NCBI GenBank assembly: GCA_044448685.1 | Contig: JBIOHC010000010.1 | Span: 1 to 64,000 of the forward strand | Source: Palsa-965 sp044448685 | GTDB taxonomy: Bacteria; Bacteroidota; Bacteroidia; Palsa-965 | Direction of reading: 5' to 3' | DNA length: 64,000 nucleotides | In this document: one piece after another, positions 1 to 8,026 of the stretch | Layout: every line of letters starts with the position of its first letter | Position numbering within the stretch: the stretch's first letter is position 1 | The notes under the pieces: model-generated | What the model saw: only the letters and a program-made list of their open reading frames with translations | The model's database searches: none | Told to the model about the DNA's origin: nothing | Position numbers and translations under genes: made by a program

Positions 1-4
1 ATTA

Positions 5-130
5 GAATGAGAATGAGAATGAGAATGAGAATGAGAATGAGAATGAGAATGAGAATGAGAATGAGAATGAGAATGAGAATGAGAATGAGAATGAGAATGA
101 GAATGAGAATGAGAATGAGAATGAGAATGA
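5..130. repeat. Hexanucleotide microsatellite (GAATGA)21
   Basis: Twenty-one uninterrupted perfect copies of GAATGA run from position 5 to 130. The array lies about 100 bp beyond the stop codon of the ComB-like gene. Because the unit is six bases, reading frames are preserved: on the plus strand two frames are open (Met-Arg and Asn-Glu dipeptides) and on the minus strand all three are open. Nothing in the window shows that it is translated. The array is close to the left edge, so its relation to an upstream gene cannot be seen. Confidence 0.97.
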
Positions 131-228
131 TGAGGGGTGAACGGGAGAAGCAATAGCAACAACCCGGTCATGAGAACGGATTTTTTCATGATTGAAGCAG
201 CCCCAATTAAAAACGAAAGTAAGAAAAA

Positions 229-951
229 TCAGGAACTCATCGCAACCAGGGAATCTCCTTCAAGAATAGGAATGATGGAAGTGCGGTCCAGGCTCAGGCA
301 GTATTTGATATCTTCTTTGAGCCCTAAGGCATGCAGCCTTTTTTTATGAGATGATTCGTGGAGCAGTCGGTACGGATTTTTCTGTGCTGCCTGATACATA
401 TATTTTGCTGCGAGTGCTGCATCCCCCAGCAGATAAGGTAAGTTAGAGGCGCTGAGCCGGTCCGCAACCGCTCCTGCAAAGAGAGTGTCTTCCATACTGA
501 ACCGGTTTTTCCATCCTGAACAAAGCAGGATTACCTCAGATTCCTGTGACTGGAGCCAGTTAGTCAGTGCAGTAATATTCAGGAATGATCCGATCACAAC
601 CTGTTTTGCGTGACGCGCGGCTTCAATAGCCTGTGTGCCGTTGGTGGTGGTAATGACAACAGTCTGATTCCGGATCTTTTCCGTCATGTAGTTGTAGGGT
701 GAATTTCCGAAATCAAATCCCTCCAGCGGAATTCCGTCTCTTTCGGCGCCAACCAGAAACCCTTTTTCTTTATACCTGCGTGCTTCTTCCACACTTGCCA
801 CAGGAATCATTTTATGAACTCCGTATTGAAAGGCGGTACAGATGGCAGAGGTAGCACGAAAAATGTCAATGATCACTACTATACCCTCTTCCCTGTGGTA
901 GGAGGGGTATAAGCGGGGAGACAGGCAGACTTCAACAAGTAATTTCGGCAT
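229..951 (-). CDS. comB: ComB-family 2-phosphosulfolactate phosphatase
   Basis: The 240-residue protein matches the ComB family in length and motifs: an acidic metal-binding strand with VVIIDIFRATSA (residues 25-36), then GAERDGIPLEGFDFGNSP, VITTTNGTQAI and a late LLCSGW segment. Known members hydrolyse (2R)-phospho-3-sulfolactate to sulfolactate with Mg2+. In Bacteroidota coenzyme M is not made, so the physiological substrate is uncertain, possibly another sulfolactate or sulfonate route. It is probably cytoplasmic. The start ATG at 951 lies 25 bp downstream of the gcvT stop on the same strand, so the two are probably co-transcribed from the gcvT promoter. Confidence 0.85.
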   Translation of the reverse strand: MPKLLVEVCLSPRLYPSYHREEGIVVIIDIFRATSAICTAFQYGVHKMIPVASVEEARRYKEKGFLVGAERDGIPLEGFDFGNSPYNYMTEKIRNQTVVITTTNGTQAIEAARHAKQVVIGSFLNITALTNWLQSQESEVILLCSGWKNRFSMEDTLFAGAVADRLSASNLPYLLGDAALAAKYMYQAAQKNPYRLLHESSHKKRLHALGLKEDIKYCLSLDRTSIIPILEGDSLVAMSS

Positions 952-976
952 CCGTAATCAGAACAGGGCAGGCAGG

Positions 977-2059
977 TTAATTCTTCAGGAAGGGGGTTTT
1001 TACCACCTTTGCTTTCAGATTTTTATCCCTTACACGTATAAATATTTCTGAATCAGCCTTGGCCATATTGGCCGGTACATATCCCATTCCAATGCCCTTC
1101 TGAAGGGTAGGGCTTTGGGTTCCGGAAGTCACTTTACCTATAATTGCACCTTGAGCATCCACAATTTCGTAATCATGACGTGGAATACCCCGGTCTATCA
1201 TTTCAAATCCTACCAGTTTTTTCGACACCCCTCTTTCTTTCTGCTCCAGGAAAGTTTTTGAATTTGTAAAGGATTTTGAAAATTTTGTGATCCAGCCAAG
1301 GCCTGCTTCAAGAGGTGAGGTGGAGTCATCAATATCATTGCCGTAGAGGCAGAAACCCATCTCAAGCCTCAGTGTGTCACGTGCTCCCAGTCCGATAGGC
1401 TTGATGCCGTACCCGGCACCGGCTTCAAAGATGGCTTTCCACATTTTTTCTGCCACAGCATTTTCAAAATAAAGTTCAAAACCACCTGCTCCGGTATAAC
1501 CTGTATTGGAAATAACCACATTGTCAATTCCATTGAAAGTCCCTTTTTTAAAAGCATAGTATGGGATTTCGGAAAGATTGACCGCCGTCAGCTTTTGAAG
1601 GGTTGCCAGTGCTTTTGGTCCCTGGACAGCCAGCAGAGAAGTCTGATCCGAGATGTTCTTCATTTCCACACCTCCGGTATTCATGCCGGAGATCCAGTTC
1701 CAGTCTTTTTCAATATTGGAAGCATTTACTACCAGCATGTATGTTTGAGCATCAATACGGTATACAAGGAGGTCGTCCACTATTCCGCCTTTATCATTGG
1801 GCAGACAGGAGTACTGCACTTTTCCATCTGTCAGCACAGCAGCATCATTGGAGGTTACACGTTGTATGAGATCAAGCGATCCGGCACCTTTCAGAATGAA
1901 TTCACCCATATGGGACACGTCAAAAACCCCGACAGCATTACGGACTGTGGCATGTTCGTCATTCAGGCCAGAATAGGAAACAGGCATATTATATCCAGCG
2001 AAGGGTACCATTTTGGCTCCAAGTCCGAGGTGTACAGAAGTGAGTGCAGTGTTTTTCAT
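977..2059 (-). CDS. gcvT: Glycine cleavage system aminomethyltransferase (T protein)
   Basis: The 360-residue protein is a full-length GcvT. It shows the N-terminal LGAKMVPFAGYNMPV, GVFDVSHMGEF (44-54), GGIVDDLLVYR with the catalytic-type Asp (about residue 96), the NTGYTGAGGFELYF folate-site segment, GLGARDTLRLEMG and the C-terminal GKVTSGTQSPTL barrel. It transfers the methylene group from lipoyl-H protein to tetrahydrofolate, releasing ammonia. No other glycine cleavage gene is nearby, which is usual in this phylum. A perfect -7 element lies 15 bp upstream of the start. Confidence 0.97.
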   Translation of the reverse strand: MKNTALTSVHLGLGAKMVPFAGYNMPVSYSGLNDEHATVRNAVGVFDVSHMGEFILKGAGSLDLIQRVTSNDAAVLTDGKVQYSCLPNDKGGIVDDLLVYRIDAQTYMLVVNASNIEKDWNWISGMNTGGVEMKNISDQTSLLAVQGPKALATLQKLTAVNLSEIPYYAFKKGTFNGIDNVVISNTGYTGAGGFELYFENAVAEKMWKAIFEAGAGYGIKPIGLGARDTLRLEMGFCLYGNDIDDSTSPLEAGLGWITKFSKSFTNSKTFLEQKERGVSKKLVGFEMIDRGIPRHDYEIVDAQGAIIGKVTSGTQSPTLQKGIGMGYVPANMAKADSEIFIRVRDKNLKAKVVKTPFLKN

Positions 2060-2073
2060 AGCTAAATTTTGCC

Positions 2074-2081
2074 CAAAAGTA
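2074..2081 (-). promoter_or_regulatory. Bacteroidota -7 element for gcvT
   Basis: The minus strand reads TACTTTTG, an exact match to TAnnTTTG. It sits between the stop of the upstream gene (2095) and the gcvT ATG (2059), which predicts a leader of only about 8 nt. No convincing -33 TTTG box was found. Confidence 0.55.
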
Positions 2082-2094
2082 GAAATAATTGAGT

Positions 2095-2517
2095 CTAATT
2101 AAAATGAAAGAAGAAGAAAACAACGGCAGCCCAGGAATTTGGAATGCCTGATGCGCTTCCTATACTGCTGCCAGAGCTGTTACGAACTGTTCCGTCGGAA
2201 TCAATTTTACCTATACTGCTGCCTGATTCATTTCTTACTGTTCCGTCTGAATCAATTTTTCCAATACTGCTTCCGGAAGAATTGCGTATGGTGCCGTCCG
2301 AATCAATTTTGCCGATACTGCTTCCTGAGCTGTTACGGATTGTGCCGTCTGAATCAATTTTACCTGCACTGCTTCCGGATGAATTGCGGATGGTGCCGTC
2401 ATTATCGATCCGGCCTGTACTGCTTCCTGAAGAGCTGCGGAGCTCCTGTGCATGAACGTTAGAAATACCTGCCAGGCTCAGCGCGATGAGCGTGATTAAC
2501 ATGTGGAATGTTCTCAT
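2095..2517 (-). CDS. Secreted protein built of 17-residue SSGSSIGKIDSDGT repeats
   Basis: A 140-residue protein with a signal peptide (MRTFHMLITLIALSLAGISNVHAQ) followed by about five near-identical 17-residue repeats, roughly RNSSGSSIGKIDSDGT plus I/V, encoded by 51-bp DNA repeats. It ends with a short hydrophobic tail (AAVVFFFFHFN). The repeat pattern of a polar Ser/Gly/Asn strand, a lone hydrophobic and an Asp-Gly turn resembles the small beta-flower proteins of Bacteroidetes; that assignment is from memory and tentative. Function unknown. Antisense ORFs here are repeat shadows. It has a good own promoter at 2531-2560. Confidence 0.75.
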   Translation of the reverse strand: MRTFHMLITLIALSLAGISNVHAQELRSSSGSSTGRIDNDGTIRNSSGSSAGKIDSDGTIRNSSGSSIGKIDSDGTIRNSSGSSIGKIDSDGTVRNESGSSIGKIDSDGTVRNSSGSSIGSASGIPNSWAAVVFFFFHFN

Positions 2518-2530
2518 GGATTTTTTTTAT

Positions 2531-2560
2531 CAAATATAGCATTGTTTTCCCCAGAATCAA
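2531..2560 (-). promoter_or_regulatory. Promoter of the 17-residue-repeat protein gene
   Basis: On the minus strand the -7 element TATATTTG (2531-2538) exactly matches TAnnTTTG, and TTG (2558-2560) lies 19 bases upstream as the -33 box. The expected start of transcription is near 2524, seven bases before the ATG at 2517. Confidence 0.65.
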
Positions 2561-2579
2561 GACCCGGGCAGGTGTCCAA

Positions 2580-2605
2580 CAAAAAAGGTGAGCAGTTGGC
2601 TCACC
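2580..2605 (-). terminator. Rho-independent terminator of the 45-aa gene
   Basis: A perfect 7-bp stem GGTGAGC/GCTCACC (2587-2593 with 2599-2605, five-base loop) is followed on the minus strand by a run of six T. It sits 8 bp after the stop codon of the small gene at 2614-2751, which supports that gene being real. Confidence 0.85.
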
Positions 2606-2613
2606 CTTTTGGC

Positions 2614-2751
2614 TCAGTATGTCCCGTGATGCTTCTTATGCCTGTGAGATCCATGCCGGAAAAAATCTTTCAGGTTATCATAAAAGGTGATTACTAACAG
2701 AATTCCGATCAAAAGGGGAATACCGATGATTCCTATGGCTGTAGTGTTCAT
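2614..2751 (-). CDS. 45-residue single-pass membrane peptide with His/Lys-rich tail
   Basis: ATG at 2751 opens a 45-codon frame ending in TGA at 2614. The peptide has one hydrophobic segment, AIGIIGIPLLIGILLVITFY (residues 5-24), then a charged, His-rich tail (FFRHGSHRHKKHH). The gene is followed at once by a clean intrinsic terminator, which short random frames rarely have. Such one-helix peptides are often assembly or stress partners of membrane complexes, but no family is recognised and no function is assigned. The start has no Shine-Dalgarno sequence, as is normal in this phylum. Confidence 0.6.
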   Translation of the reverse strand: MNTTAIGIIGIPLLIGILLVITFYDNLKDFFRHGSHRHKKHHGTY

Positions 2752-2903
2752 GTGTTGGTGCTTTTAGTTAATTCTGTATTTATAACTATACATATTCAAG
2801 ATCTGTGCCAGACTTGTCAGGACAGGGAATTCGGCAATTAAATGGCTTGATTTTCAGGTAGTTGATTGGAGTCCAGAACAGGGAATCGGAGCCCCAAAAA
2901 GTG

Positions 2904-3986
2904 TCAGGAAAGCAGATTGCGGAGTGTTTCCAGATAAACCTCTTTCTGACTCAGAACGGAGTAATGACTGATAACAGTTTGTCGCCCTGCTTTGCCTAGT
3001 TTTTTACGAAGGTCCGGGGATTCGATAAGGGAAGTGAGTTTAGCAACCCATTCCTGAACGGAACCGGCCAAAAATCCGTTGACTCCATCTTGTATAATTG
3101 TCGTGTTTACTCCGACGGGTGACATGACTGTCGGTATTTCAAGTGCCATATACGACAATCCTTTGAGTCCGCATTTACCCTGGGCCCATTCATCATCCGG
3201 CAGAGGCATAATACCGATATCTATTTCCCTGAGGTCTTCAACTTCTGTGACTGCATTCCAGGCAATACCCTGAATTTGTAAATCAGGATTGGAGTAGTTG
3301 GCATCGCCTATCACCTTAAAAATAATCTGATCATGAAAGCGATCTTTCAGCAGCTTGAGAAAAGGGATGGCATCCTGAAAATGTTTGATGGTTGTCAGGC
3401 TACCGCTCCATCCTATGCATACCGGCCCGGTTTCATTTTTTCCGGTTGCCGGCGCAAACTTGTCCGAATCGATGGTTGTAGGAATCAGGGTTACCTTTTT
3501 ATTGAACTGGAGTGCATAATTTTCCAGGTATTTGTTTCCGGCAAGGACCCGATCGGCCAGAGCGATTATCTTTCCGGTTTTATCCGGATTTTTAAGCCAG
3601 CCGTATCTTCTGTTTGCTTCTGACATATCCAGGTGCCAGATTGCATCATCAAAATCGAAAACGATTTTAGCCCTGCTTTTACGAAATTGCTTTTCAAAAT
3701 AATAGGATCCTGTAAGAAAAGCCTCCCGTTGGATAAAAATGATGTCAAATTGATTTGCCCGGTTCAGGTCTTTCCAGCGAAGAAAGAAACATTTAAATAA
3801 AAAAAAGGATTTACGGATAAGGTTGCCCTGTTTGTAAAGCCACCGGTCTTCCTGCTCTGTAACAAGGGGAGAATAGAAACAGGAAAAACCACTCGCTTCC
3901 AGAAAACCAATGTATTGTTCAAATCGGAAACGCTGGCTCGGAGAACGGTCTGGCCTGTGAGAAGCTACAAAAAGTATTTTAGGCAT
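2904..3986 (-). CDS. Glycosyltransferase, group 1 (GT4-like)
   Basis: A 360-residue GT-B-type glycosyltransferase. The N-terminal Rossmann half begins PKILFVASHRPDRSPSQRFR. FDFDDAIWH follows, then ADRVLAGNKYLENYA and VTLIPTTIDSDKF at the domain linker, and the C-terminal nucleotide-sugar half has CIGWSGSLTTIKH and GIMPLPDDEWAQGKCGLKGL, the position of the usual E-x7-E region. It should transfer a sugar to a glycan or lipid acceptor at the cytoplasmic membrane face; donor and acceptor are unknown. It is divergent from the CapD-type dehydratase gene, which suggests a shared surface polysaccharide pathway. Confidence 0.85.
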   Translation of the reverse strand: MPKILFVASHRPDRSPSQRFRFEQYIGFLEASGFSCFYSPLVTEQEDRWLYKQGNLIRKSFFLFKCFFLRWKDLNRANQFDIIFIQREAFLTGSYYFEKQFRKSRAKIVFDFDDAIWHLDMSEANRRYGWLKNPDKTGKIIALADRVLAGNKYLENYALQFNKKVTLIPTTIDSDKFAPATGKNETGPVCIGWSGSLTTIKHFQDAIPFLKLLKDRFHDQIIFKVIGDANYSNPDLQIQGIAWNAVTEVEDLREIDIGIMPLPDDEWAQGKCGLKGLSYMALEIPTVMSPVGVNTTIIQDGVNGFLAGSVQEWVAKLTSLIESPDLRKKLGKAGRQTVISHYSVLSQKEVYLETLRNLLS

Positions 3987-4014
3987 GAGGCAGGCCGGCG
4001 GTTATTTTAAAGTG

Positions 4015-4022
4015 CAAAGATA
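4015..4022 (-). promoter_or_regulatory. -7 element for the glycosyltransferase gene
   Basis: The minus strand reads TATCTTTG, an exact TAnnTTTG match, 29 bp upstream of the ATG at 3986. It is back-to-back with the -7 element at 4052-4059 of the divergent gene. Confidence 0.6.
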
Positions 4023-4051
4023 AATATTACCCTGAATTAGGCCTGAATTCG

Positions 4052-4059
4052 TATTTTTG
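4052..4059 (+). promoter_or_regulatory. -7 element for the CapD-type dehydratase gene
   Basis: TATTTTTG matches TAnnTTTG exactly and ends 13 bp before the ATG at 4073, so the predicted leader is about 7 nt. No clear -33 box. Confidence 0.55.
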
Positions 4060-4072
4060 ATGAACCGAAAAC

Positions 4073-5959
4073 ATGGAGGATCTTCTTTTTAAAAATAACA
4101 GACCCCGCTGGATCATTCTTTGCATTGATTTGCTCATCTGTTTTTTCTCCATGGTGCTTGCCTATTTGCTGCGTTTTAACTTTTCCCGCATACCTAAAGT
4201 GGAAACGGATAGTTTTTTCCTCGTCTTCCCCTTTGTGCTTTCCACCCGTTTCATGAGTTTTTATCTTAGCAAAACCTATATGGGTGTGGTCCGGTATACC
4301 GGTTCGAAAGATGCTGCCCGTATTTTCGGTGTGCTCACCCTGGGAAGTATATTTCTTTGTCTGACGAATGTATTTACGTGGACAAGCCAAAAAATATTCA
4401 TCATCCCTTTTTCCATCATTGTTATCGAATACATGAGCTCCACTTTTATCCTCCTCAGTTCGAGGTTCGTTTTCAAAGCTTTGTATTTTGAACGCAAGAA
4501 TCCTTCCCGTGAAAAAACCAATGTGATTATTTTCGGAGCAGGCGAATCGGGGCTCATTACAAAGCGAACACTGGACAGGGATGTAGGGATGAAATACAAA
4601 GTCATTGCATTCATTGATGATGATCCCAAAAAAGTAACGCATAAGCTGGAAGGTATCACCATCCACAGCTTCGGGATGCTGGAAAAACTTTTGAAAGAAT
4701 TTGACATTGCCCAACTGATCATTTCCGTACAGAACCTGGGTGCACTGCGTAAGCAGCAGATAGTGGATCTTTGCATGAATTTTCCCACAAGGGTGCTCCA
4801 TGTTCCTCCTGTAAGTAACTGGATTAACGGAGAACTTAGTTTTAACCAGATTCGTAAAATAAAAATTGAGGACCTGCTGGAGCGGGAACCTATTCAACTT
4901 ACAGAAGATAACATACGTATCCAGCTTAACAATAAGGTTGTACTTGTTACGGGTGCAGCAGGATCTATCGGGAGTGAACTGGCGAGACAGATTATCCGGT
5001 ATCAGCCACGCAAGATTATCCTTCTTGATCAGGCCGAATCACCTCTTTATGACATGGAGATGGAACTGAGCATGAAGGCAAGGCCGGGACAACTGGAAGT
5101 CGTCATAGGGGATATCCGGAATACAGACAGGATGGATAATCTGTTCAGAACCTTCAAACCGGAAGTGGTATTTCATGCTGCTGCTTATAAACATGTGCCG
5201 ATGATGGAAGCAAACCCTTCCGAATCGGTTTTCACCAATGTATTGGGCACAAAAATTATAGCCGATCTTGCCGTTCGCTACAAGACAGAAAAATTTGTCA
5301 TGATCAGCACCGACAAAGCAGTAAATCCAAGCAATGTGATGGGTGCAAGCAAACGCATTGCCGAAATCTATGCACAGGCTCTTGGCAAAAGTGGTACTAC
5401 ACGTATGATCACCACCCGCTTCGGAAATGTATTGGGATCAAACGGGTCTGTCATTCCCCGCTTTCGTCAGCAGATAGAAAACGGAGGACCCGTAACGGTT
5501 ACGGATCCTGAGATAACACGTTATTTTATGACTATTCCGGAAGCCTGCCAGCTTGTGCTTGAAGCAGGATCTATGGGCAAGGGAGGCGAGATATTTATTT
5601 TCGATATGGGAGCATCGGTCAAAATAGTGGATTTGGCCAGGAAGATGATCAAACTTAGCGGGCTGACTCTCGATAAGGACATAAAAATAGTATTCACCGG
5701 TCTCCGGCCCGGTGAAAAACTGTATGAAGAACTGCTAAATGACAAGGAAAAAACCATTGCAACCCATCACGCACAGATACTGAAGGCTACTGTAAAGGAA
5801 TATGATTTTGAAACGATCAGCAAAGACATATCCGACCTGATTCTTTTGTTCGACAGGCAGGACAATACCGCTATCGTGGCTAAAATGAAACAAATTGTAC
5901 CGGAATACATAAGTAATAATTCAGAGTTTGAAAAACTTGATGTGAAGGCCGGGAGATAG
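4073..5959 (+). CDS. Membrane-bound nucleotide-sugar 4,6-dehydratase (WbpM/CapD/PglF family)
   Basis: The 628-residue protein has the full architecture of membrane WbpM-type enzymes: about four transmembrane helices (residues 12-135), a first Rossmann-like module with VIIFGAGESGL (151-161), and an extended SDR domain with LVTGAAGSIGSELARQI (291-307). The active site shows STDKAVNPSNVMGASKR (412-428), in which the usual Tyr of YxxxK is Met423 before Lys427, typical of this family. Members act on UDP-GlcNAc to give the 4-keto-6-deoxy sugar, the first step to bacillosamine, QuiNAc or FucNAc units. It probably feeds a capsule, O-antigen or T9SS-linked glycan. The thioesterase gene follows after 2 bp. 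Confidence 0.93.
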   Translation: MEDLLFKNNRPRWIILCIDLLICFFSMVLAYLLRFNFSRIPKVETDSFFLVFPFVLSTRFMSFYLSKTYMGVVRYTGSKDAARIFGVLTLGSIFLCLTNVFTWTSQKIFIIPFSIIVIEYMSSTFILLSSRFVFKALYFERKNPSREKTNVIIFGAGESGLITKRTLDRDVGMKYKVIAFIDDDPKKVTHKLEGITIHSFGMLEKLLKEFDIAQLIISVQNLGALRKQQIVDLCMNFPTRVLHVPPVSNWINGELSFNQIRKIKIEDLLEREPIQLTEDNIRIQLNNKVVLVTGAAGSIGSELARQIIRYQPRKIILLDQAESPLYDMEMELSMKARPGQLEVVIGDIRNTDRMDNLFRTFKPEVVFHAAAYKHVPMMEANPSESVFTNVLGTKIIADLAVRYKTEKFVMISTDKAVNPSNVMGASKRIAEIYAQALGKSGTTRMITTRFGNVLGSNGSVIPRFRQQIENGGPVTVTDPEITRYFMTIPEACQLVLEAGSMGKGGEIFIFDMGASVKIVDLARKMIKLSGLTLDKDIKIVFTGLRPGEKLYEELLNDKEKTIATHHAQILKATVKEYDFETISKDISDLILLFDRQDNTAIVAKMKQIVPEYISNNSEFEKLDVKAGR

Positions 5960-5961
5960 GC

Positions 5962-6399
5962 ATGGTTATGGATAAATTCAAACATATTACACCGGTGCAA
6001 GTCCGGTTTAAGGATATAGACAAGCTTGGTCATGTCAACAATGCCAATCATCTCAGCTATTTTGAACTGGCAAGAATGCAGTATTCTAAGGATGTACTTG
6101 GTAACATAGACTGGAGTAAAACAGGATTTATCCTGGCCAATGCACATGTGGAATTTAAGAAACCGCTCTTGCTGGACGATCAACCATATGTCAGAACCTG
6201 TGTATCCGAAATCGGGACGAAGAGTTTTAAAATGGAATATATTCTTGCCGGCAAAAGCATTGATGGAGAGGAAGTTGTTTTTGCCACAGGGTACACGGTT
6301 TGCGTTTGCCTGGATTATAAATTGATGAAACCGGTTCCTGTGCCTGAATCCTGGGAAGAATGTGTCAGACAATTTGAATCGTCCCCGCATAGACCCTAA
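5962..6399 (+). CDS. Acyl-CoA thioesterase, hotdog fold (4HBT/YbgC type)
   Basis: A 145-residue single hotdog-domain protein. QVRFKDIDKLGHVNNANHLSYFE carries the 4HBT/YbgC signature in which the Asp (KDIDKLGH) acts as the catalytic acid or base, followed by the long helix. It should hydrolyse short- or aromatic-acyl-CoA thioesters in the cytoplasm; the true substrate cannot be read from sequence. It starts 2 bp after the dehydratase stop, so the two are translated from one message, though no pathway link is obvious. ATG at 5968 is an alternative start two codons in. Confidence 0.82.
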   Translation: MVMDKFKHITPVQVRFKDIDKLGHVNNANHLSYFELARMQYSKDVLGNIDWSKTGFILANAHVEFKKPLLLDDQPYVRTCVSEIGTKSFKMEYILAGKSIDGEEVVFATGYTVCVCLDYKLMKPVPVPESWEECVRQFESSPHRP

Positions 6400-6412
6400 T
6401 TTTAAGTATATT

Positions 6413-6420
6413 TAGCTTTG
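6413..6420 (+). promoter_or_regulatory. -7 element for the subtilase gene
   Basis: TAGCTTTG matches TAnnTTTG exactly, 15 bp before the ATG at 6436. A TTTG at 6373 is too far upstream (36 bp) to be the -33 box. Confidence 0.5.
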
Positions 6421-6435
6421 CAATCTATTTCCACC

Positions 6436-8019
6436 ATGAACAAATTCACCGTTACGATTTTTTTGGGAATTTCCTGTTTTACCTCCTTCGGACAGGATAG
6501 CAAAACGCATATCAACTGGCAACTGATGGACCCCCAGGCCGACAAGGTATATGGTGCCGGGGTGGAAAAAGCCTATTCTTTACTCAAAGGAAGGACAGCA
6601 AAGGAAGTAATTGTGGCTGTTATTGACGGTGGCACGGACATACGGCATGAAGATCTCCAGGGTGTGATCTGGACCAACAAGGGAGAGATTCCGGATAATG
6701 GAATTGATGACGATCACAACGGATATGTGGATGATATACACGGATGGAACTTCCTTGGCGGAAAGAAGGAAAGTATACAATATGAAAGCTCGGAACTGGC
6801 CCGTATATACCACCGTCTGAAAAAAAAGTATGGAACGACTGATTCGGCTCTGGTGCCCGAGAACCAGAAGGCAGAGTACAAGGAGTATGTAAAAGTTAAA
6901 GCCAAGTTTCAGACTGAACAAATGCAGAGTCTGAATCAGATGATGGTTATTAATGAACTGAACAAACTCATCATTAAAATCAAGAAACAGAATAATGGAA
7001 TACTCACCCGTAAGGCAGTGAAGAAGTATAAACCGGAAGACGAGCGTGAAAAACTTTTTTGCAGGGCGCTGAAAATAGGTTTGATGTTCAGCAATGCTGC
7101 AGAGGTGGACAAGGAAATTACAGAAGGATCCAAACAGCTTTCTGCCACTGCCAAGTATAATAATATGAATACAGATTCAATACGTGAAGCCGTCGTCGGT
7201 GACAATGTGGATAATCCCTATGAACGTTACTATGGCAATAATGATGTCATTGGCCCTGATGCTTTGCACGGAACCCATGTTTCAGGCATCATTGCTGCTA
7301 TGCGAAATAACAATATCGGAATTAACGGTGTGGCTGATCATGTAAAAATTATGGTGGTCAGGGCTGTACCCGATGGTGATGAAAGGGACAAAGATATAGC
7401 CAATGCCATACGTTATGCAGTTGATAACGGAGCTTCTGTTATTAATATGAGTTTCGGAAAATATTATTCGCCCAATAAAGCGGTAATCGATTCGGCAGTG
7501 CTTTATGCCCAGGCTCATGATGTATTGCTTATTCATGCTGCCGGTAATGAAAGTAAGAACAAGGATGTGGAGAATTGTTTTCCAAGCGACGAGCTCTTAT
7601 CGGGTATAACCGTTAAAAACTGGATAGAGGTTGGTGCGAGTGACAGAAAGAAGGGAAGCAAACTGCTCGGATCTTTTTCGAACTATGGAAAAAGACATGT
7701 TGATTTTTTCGGCCCGGGAGTAAATATTTATTCAACCGGACCGAACAATACCTATATCAATGAAAGCGGAACAAGTATGGCTGCTCCTGTTGTTACAGGG
7801 GTGGCAGCATTGATCCGGGAATACTTTCCGGAACTGAAGGCGGAAGAAGTAAAAGCCGTTCTGATGAAGAGCGTAACGGTTTACAAGAGAAAAGTTAAGG
7901 TGCCTCAGAATCCGGGTTCCAAAAAGGACAGATTAGAGAATCAGCCTTTATCAGAATTATGTATTTCAGGCGGAGTGGTGAATGCCGCAAATGCAGTGAA
8001 GATGCTGCTCAAGAAGTGA
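6436..8019 (+). CDS. Secreted S8-family serine peptidase (subtilase)
   Basis: From ATG 6436 the product is 527 residues, with a signal peptide (MNKFTVTIFLGISCFTSFG); an earlier in-frame TTG at 6418 lies on the promoter and is rejected. The catalytic triad is visible: Asp64 in AVIDGGTDIRHEDL, His278 in LHGTHVSGIIAA and Ser447 in NESGTSMAAPVVTGVAAL, with the oxyanion Asn in IHAAGNESKN. The spacing of about 214 residues between Asp and His is much longer than in ordinary subtilisins because of a Lys/Glu/Gln-rich, probably helical insert (about residues 108-255). No T9SS C-terminal domain is seen; the protein ends soon after the catalytic core, so it is probably periplasmic or a lipid-independent exoenzyme. 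Confidence 0.93.
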   Translation: MNKFTVTIFLGISCFTSFGQDSKTHINWQLMDPQADKVYGAGVEKAYSLLKGRTAKEVIVAVIDGGTDIRHEDLQGVIWTNKGEIPDNGIDDDHNGYVDDIHGWNFLGGKKESIQYESSELARIYHRLKKKYGTTDSALVPENQKAEYKEYVKVKAKFQTEQMQSLNQMMVINELNKLIIKIKKQNNGILTRKAVKKYKPEDEREKLFCRALKIGLMFSNAAEVDKEITEGSKQLSATAKYNNMNTDSIREAVVGDNVDNPYERYYGNNDVIGPDALHGTHVSGIIAAMRNNNIGINGVADHVKIMVVRAVPDGDERDKDIANAIRYAVDNGASVINMSFGKYYSPNKAVIDSAVLYAQAHDVLLIHAAGNESKNKDVENCFPSDELLSGITVKNWIEVGASDRKKGSKLLGSFSNYGKRHVDFFGPGVNIYSTGPNNTYINESGTSMAAPVVTGVAALIREYFPELKAEEVKAVLMKSVTVYKRKVKVPQNPGSKKDRLENQPLSELCISGGVVNAANAVKMLLKK

Positions 8020-8026
8020 AAGGACT

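Noticed and set aside
1595..2065. Plus-strand frames opposite gcvT
   Set aside because: They are shadows of a well-supported gene and have no recognisable motifs.
2139..2462. Plus-strand frames opposite the 17-residue-repeat protein
   Set aside because: Repeat-derived antisense frames; the minus-strand frame has signal peptide and promoter.
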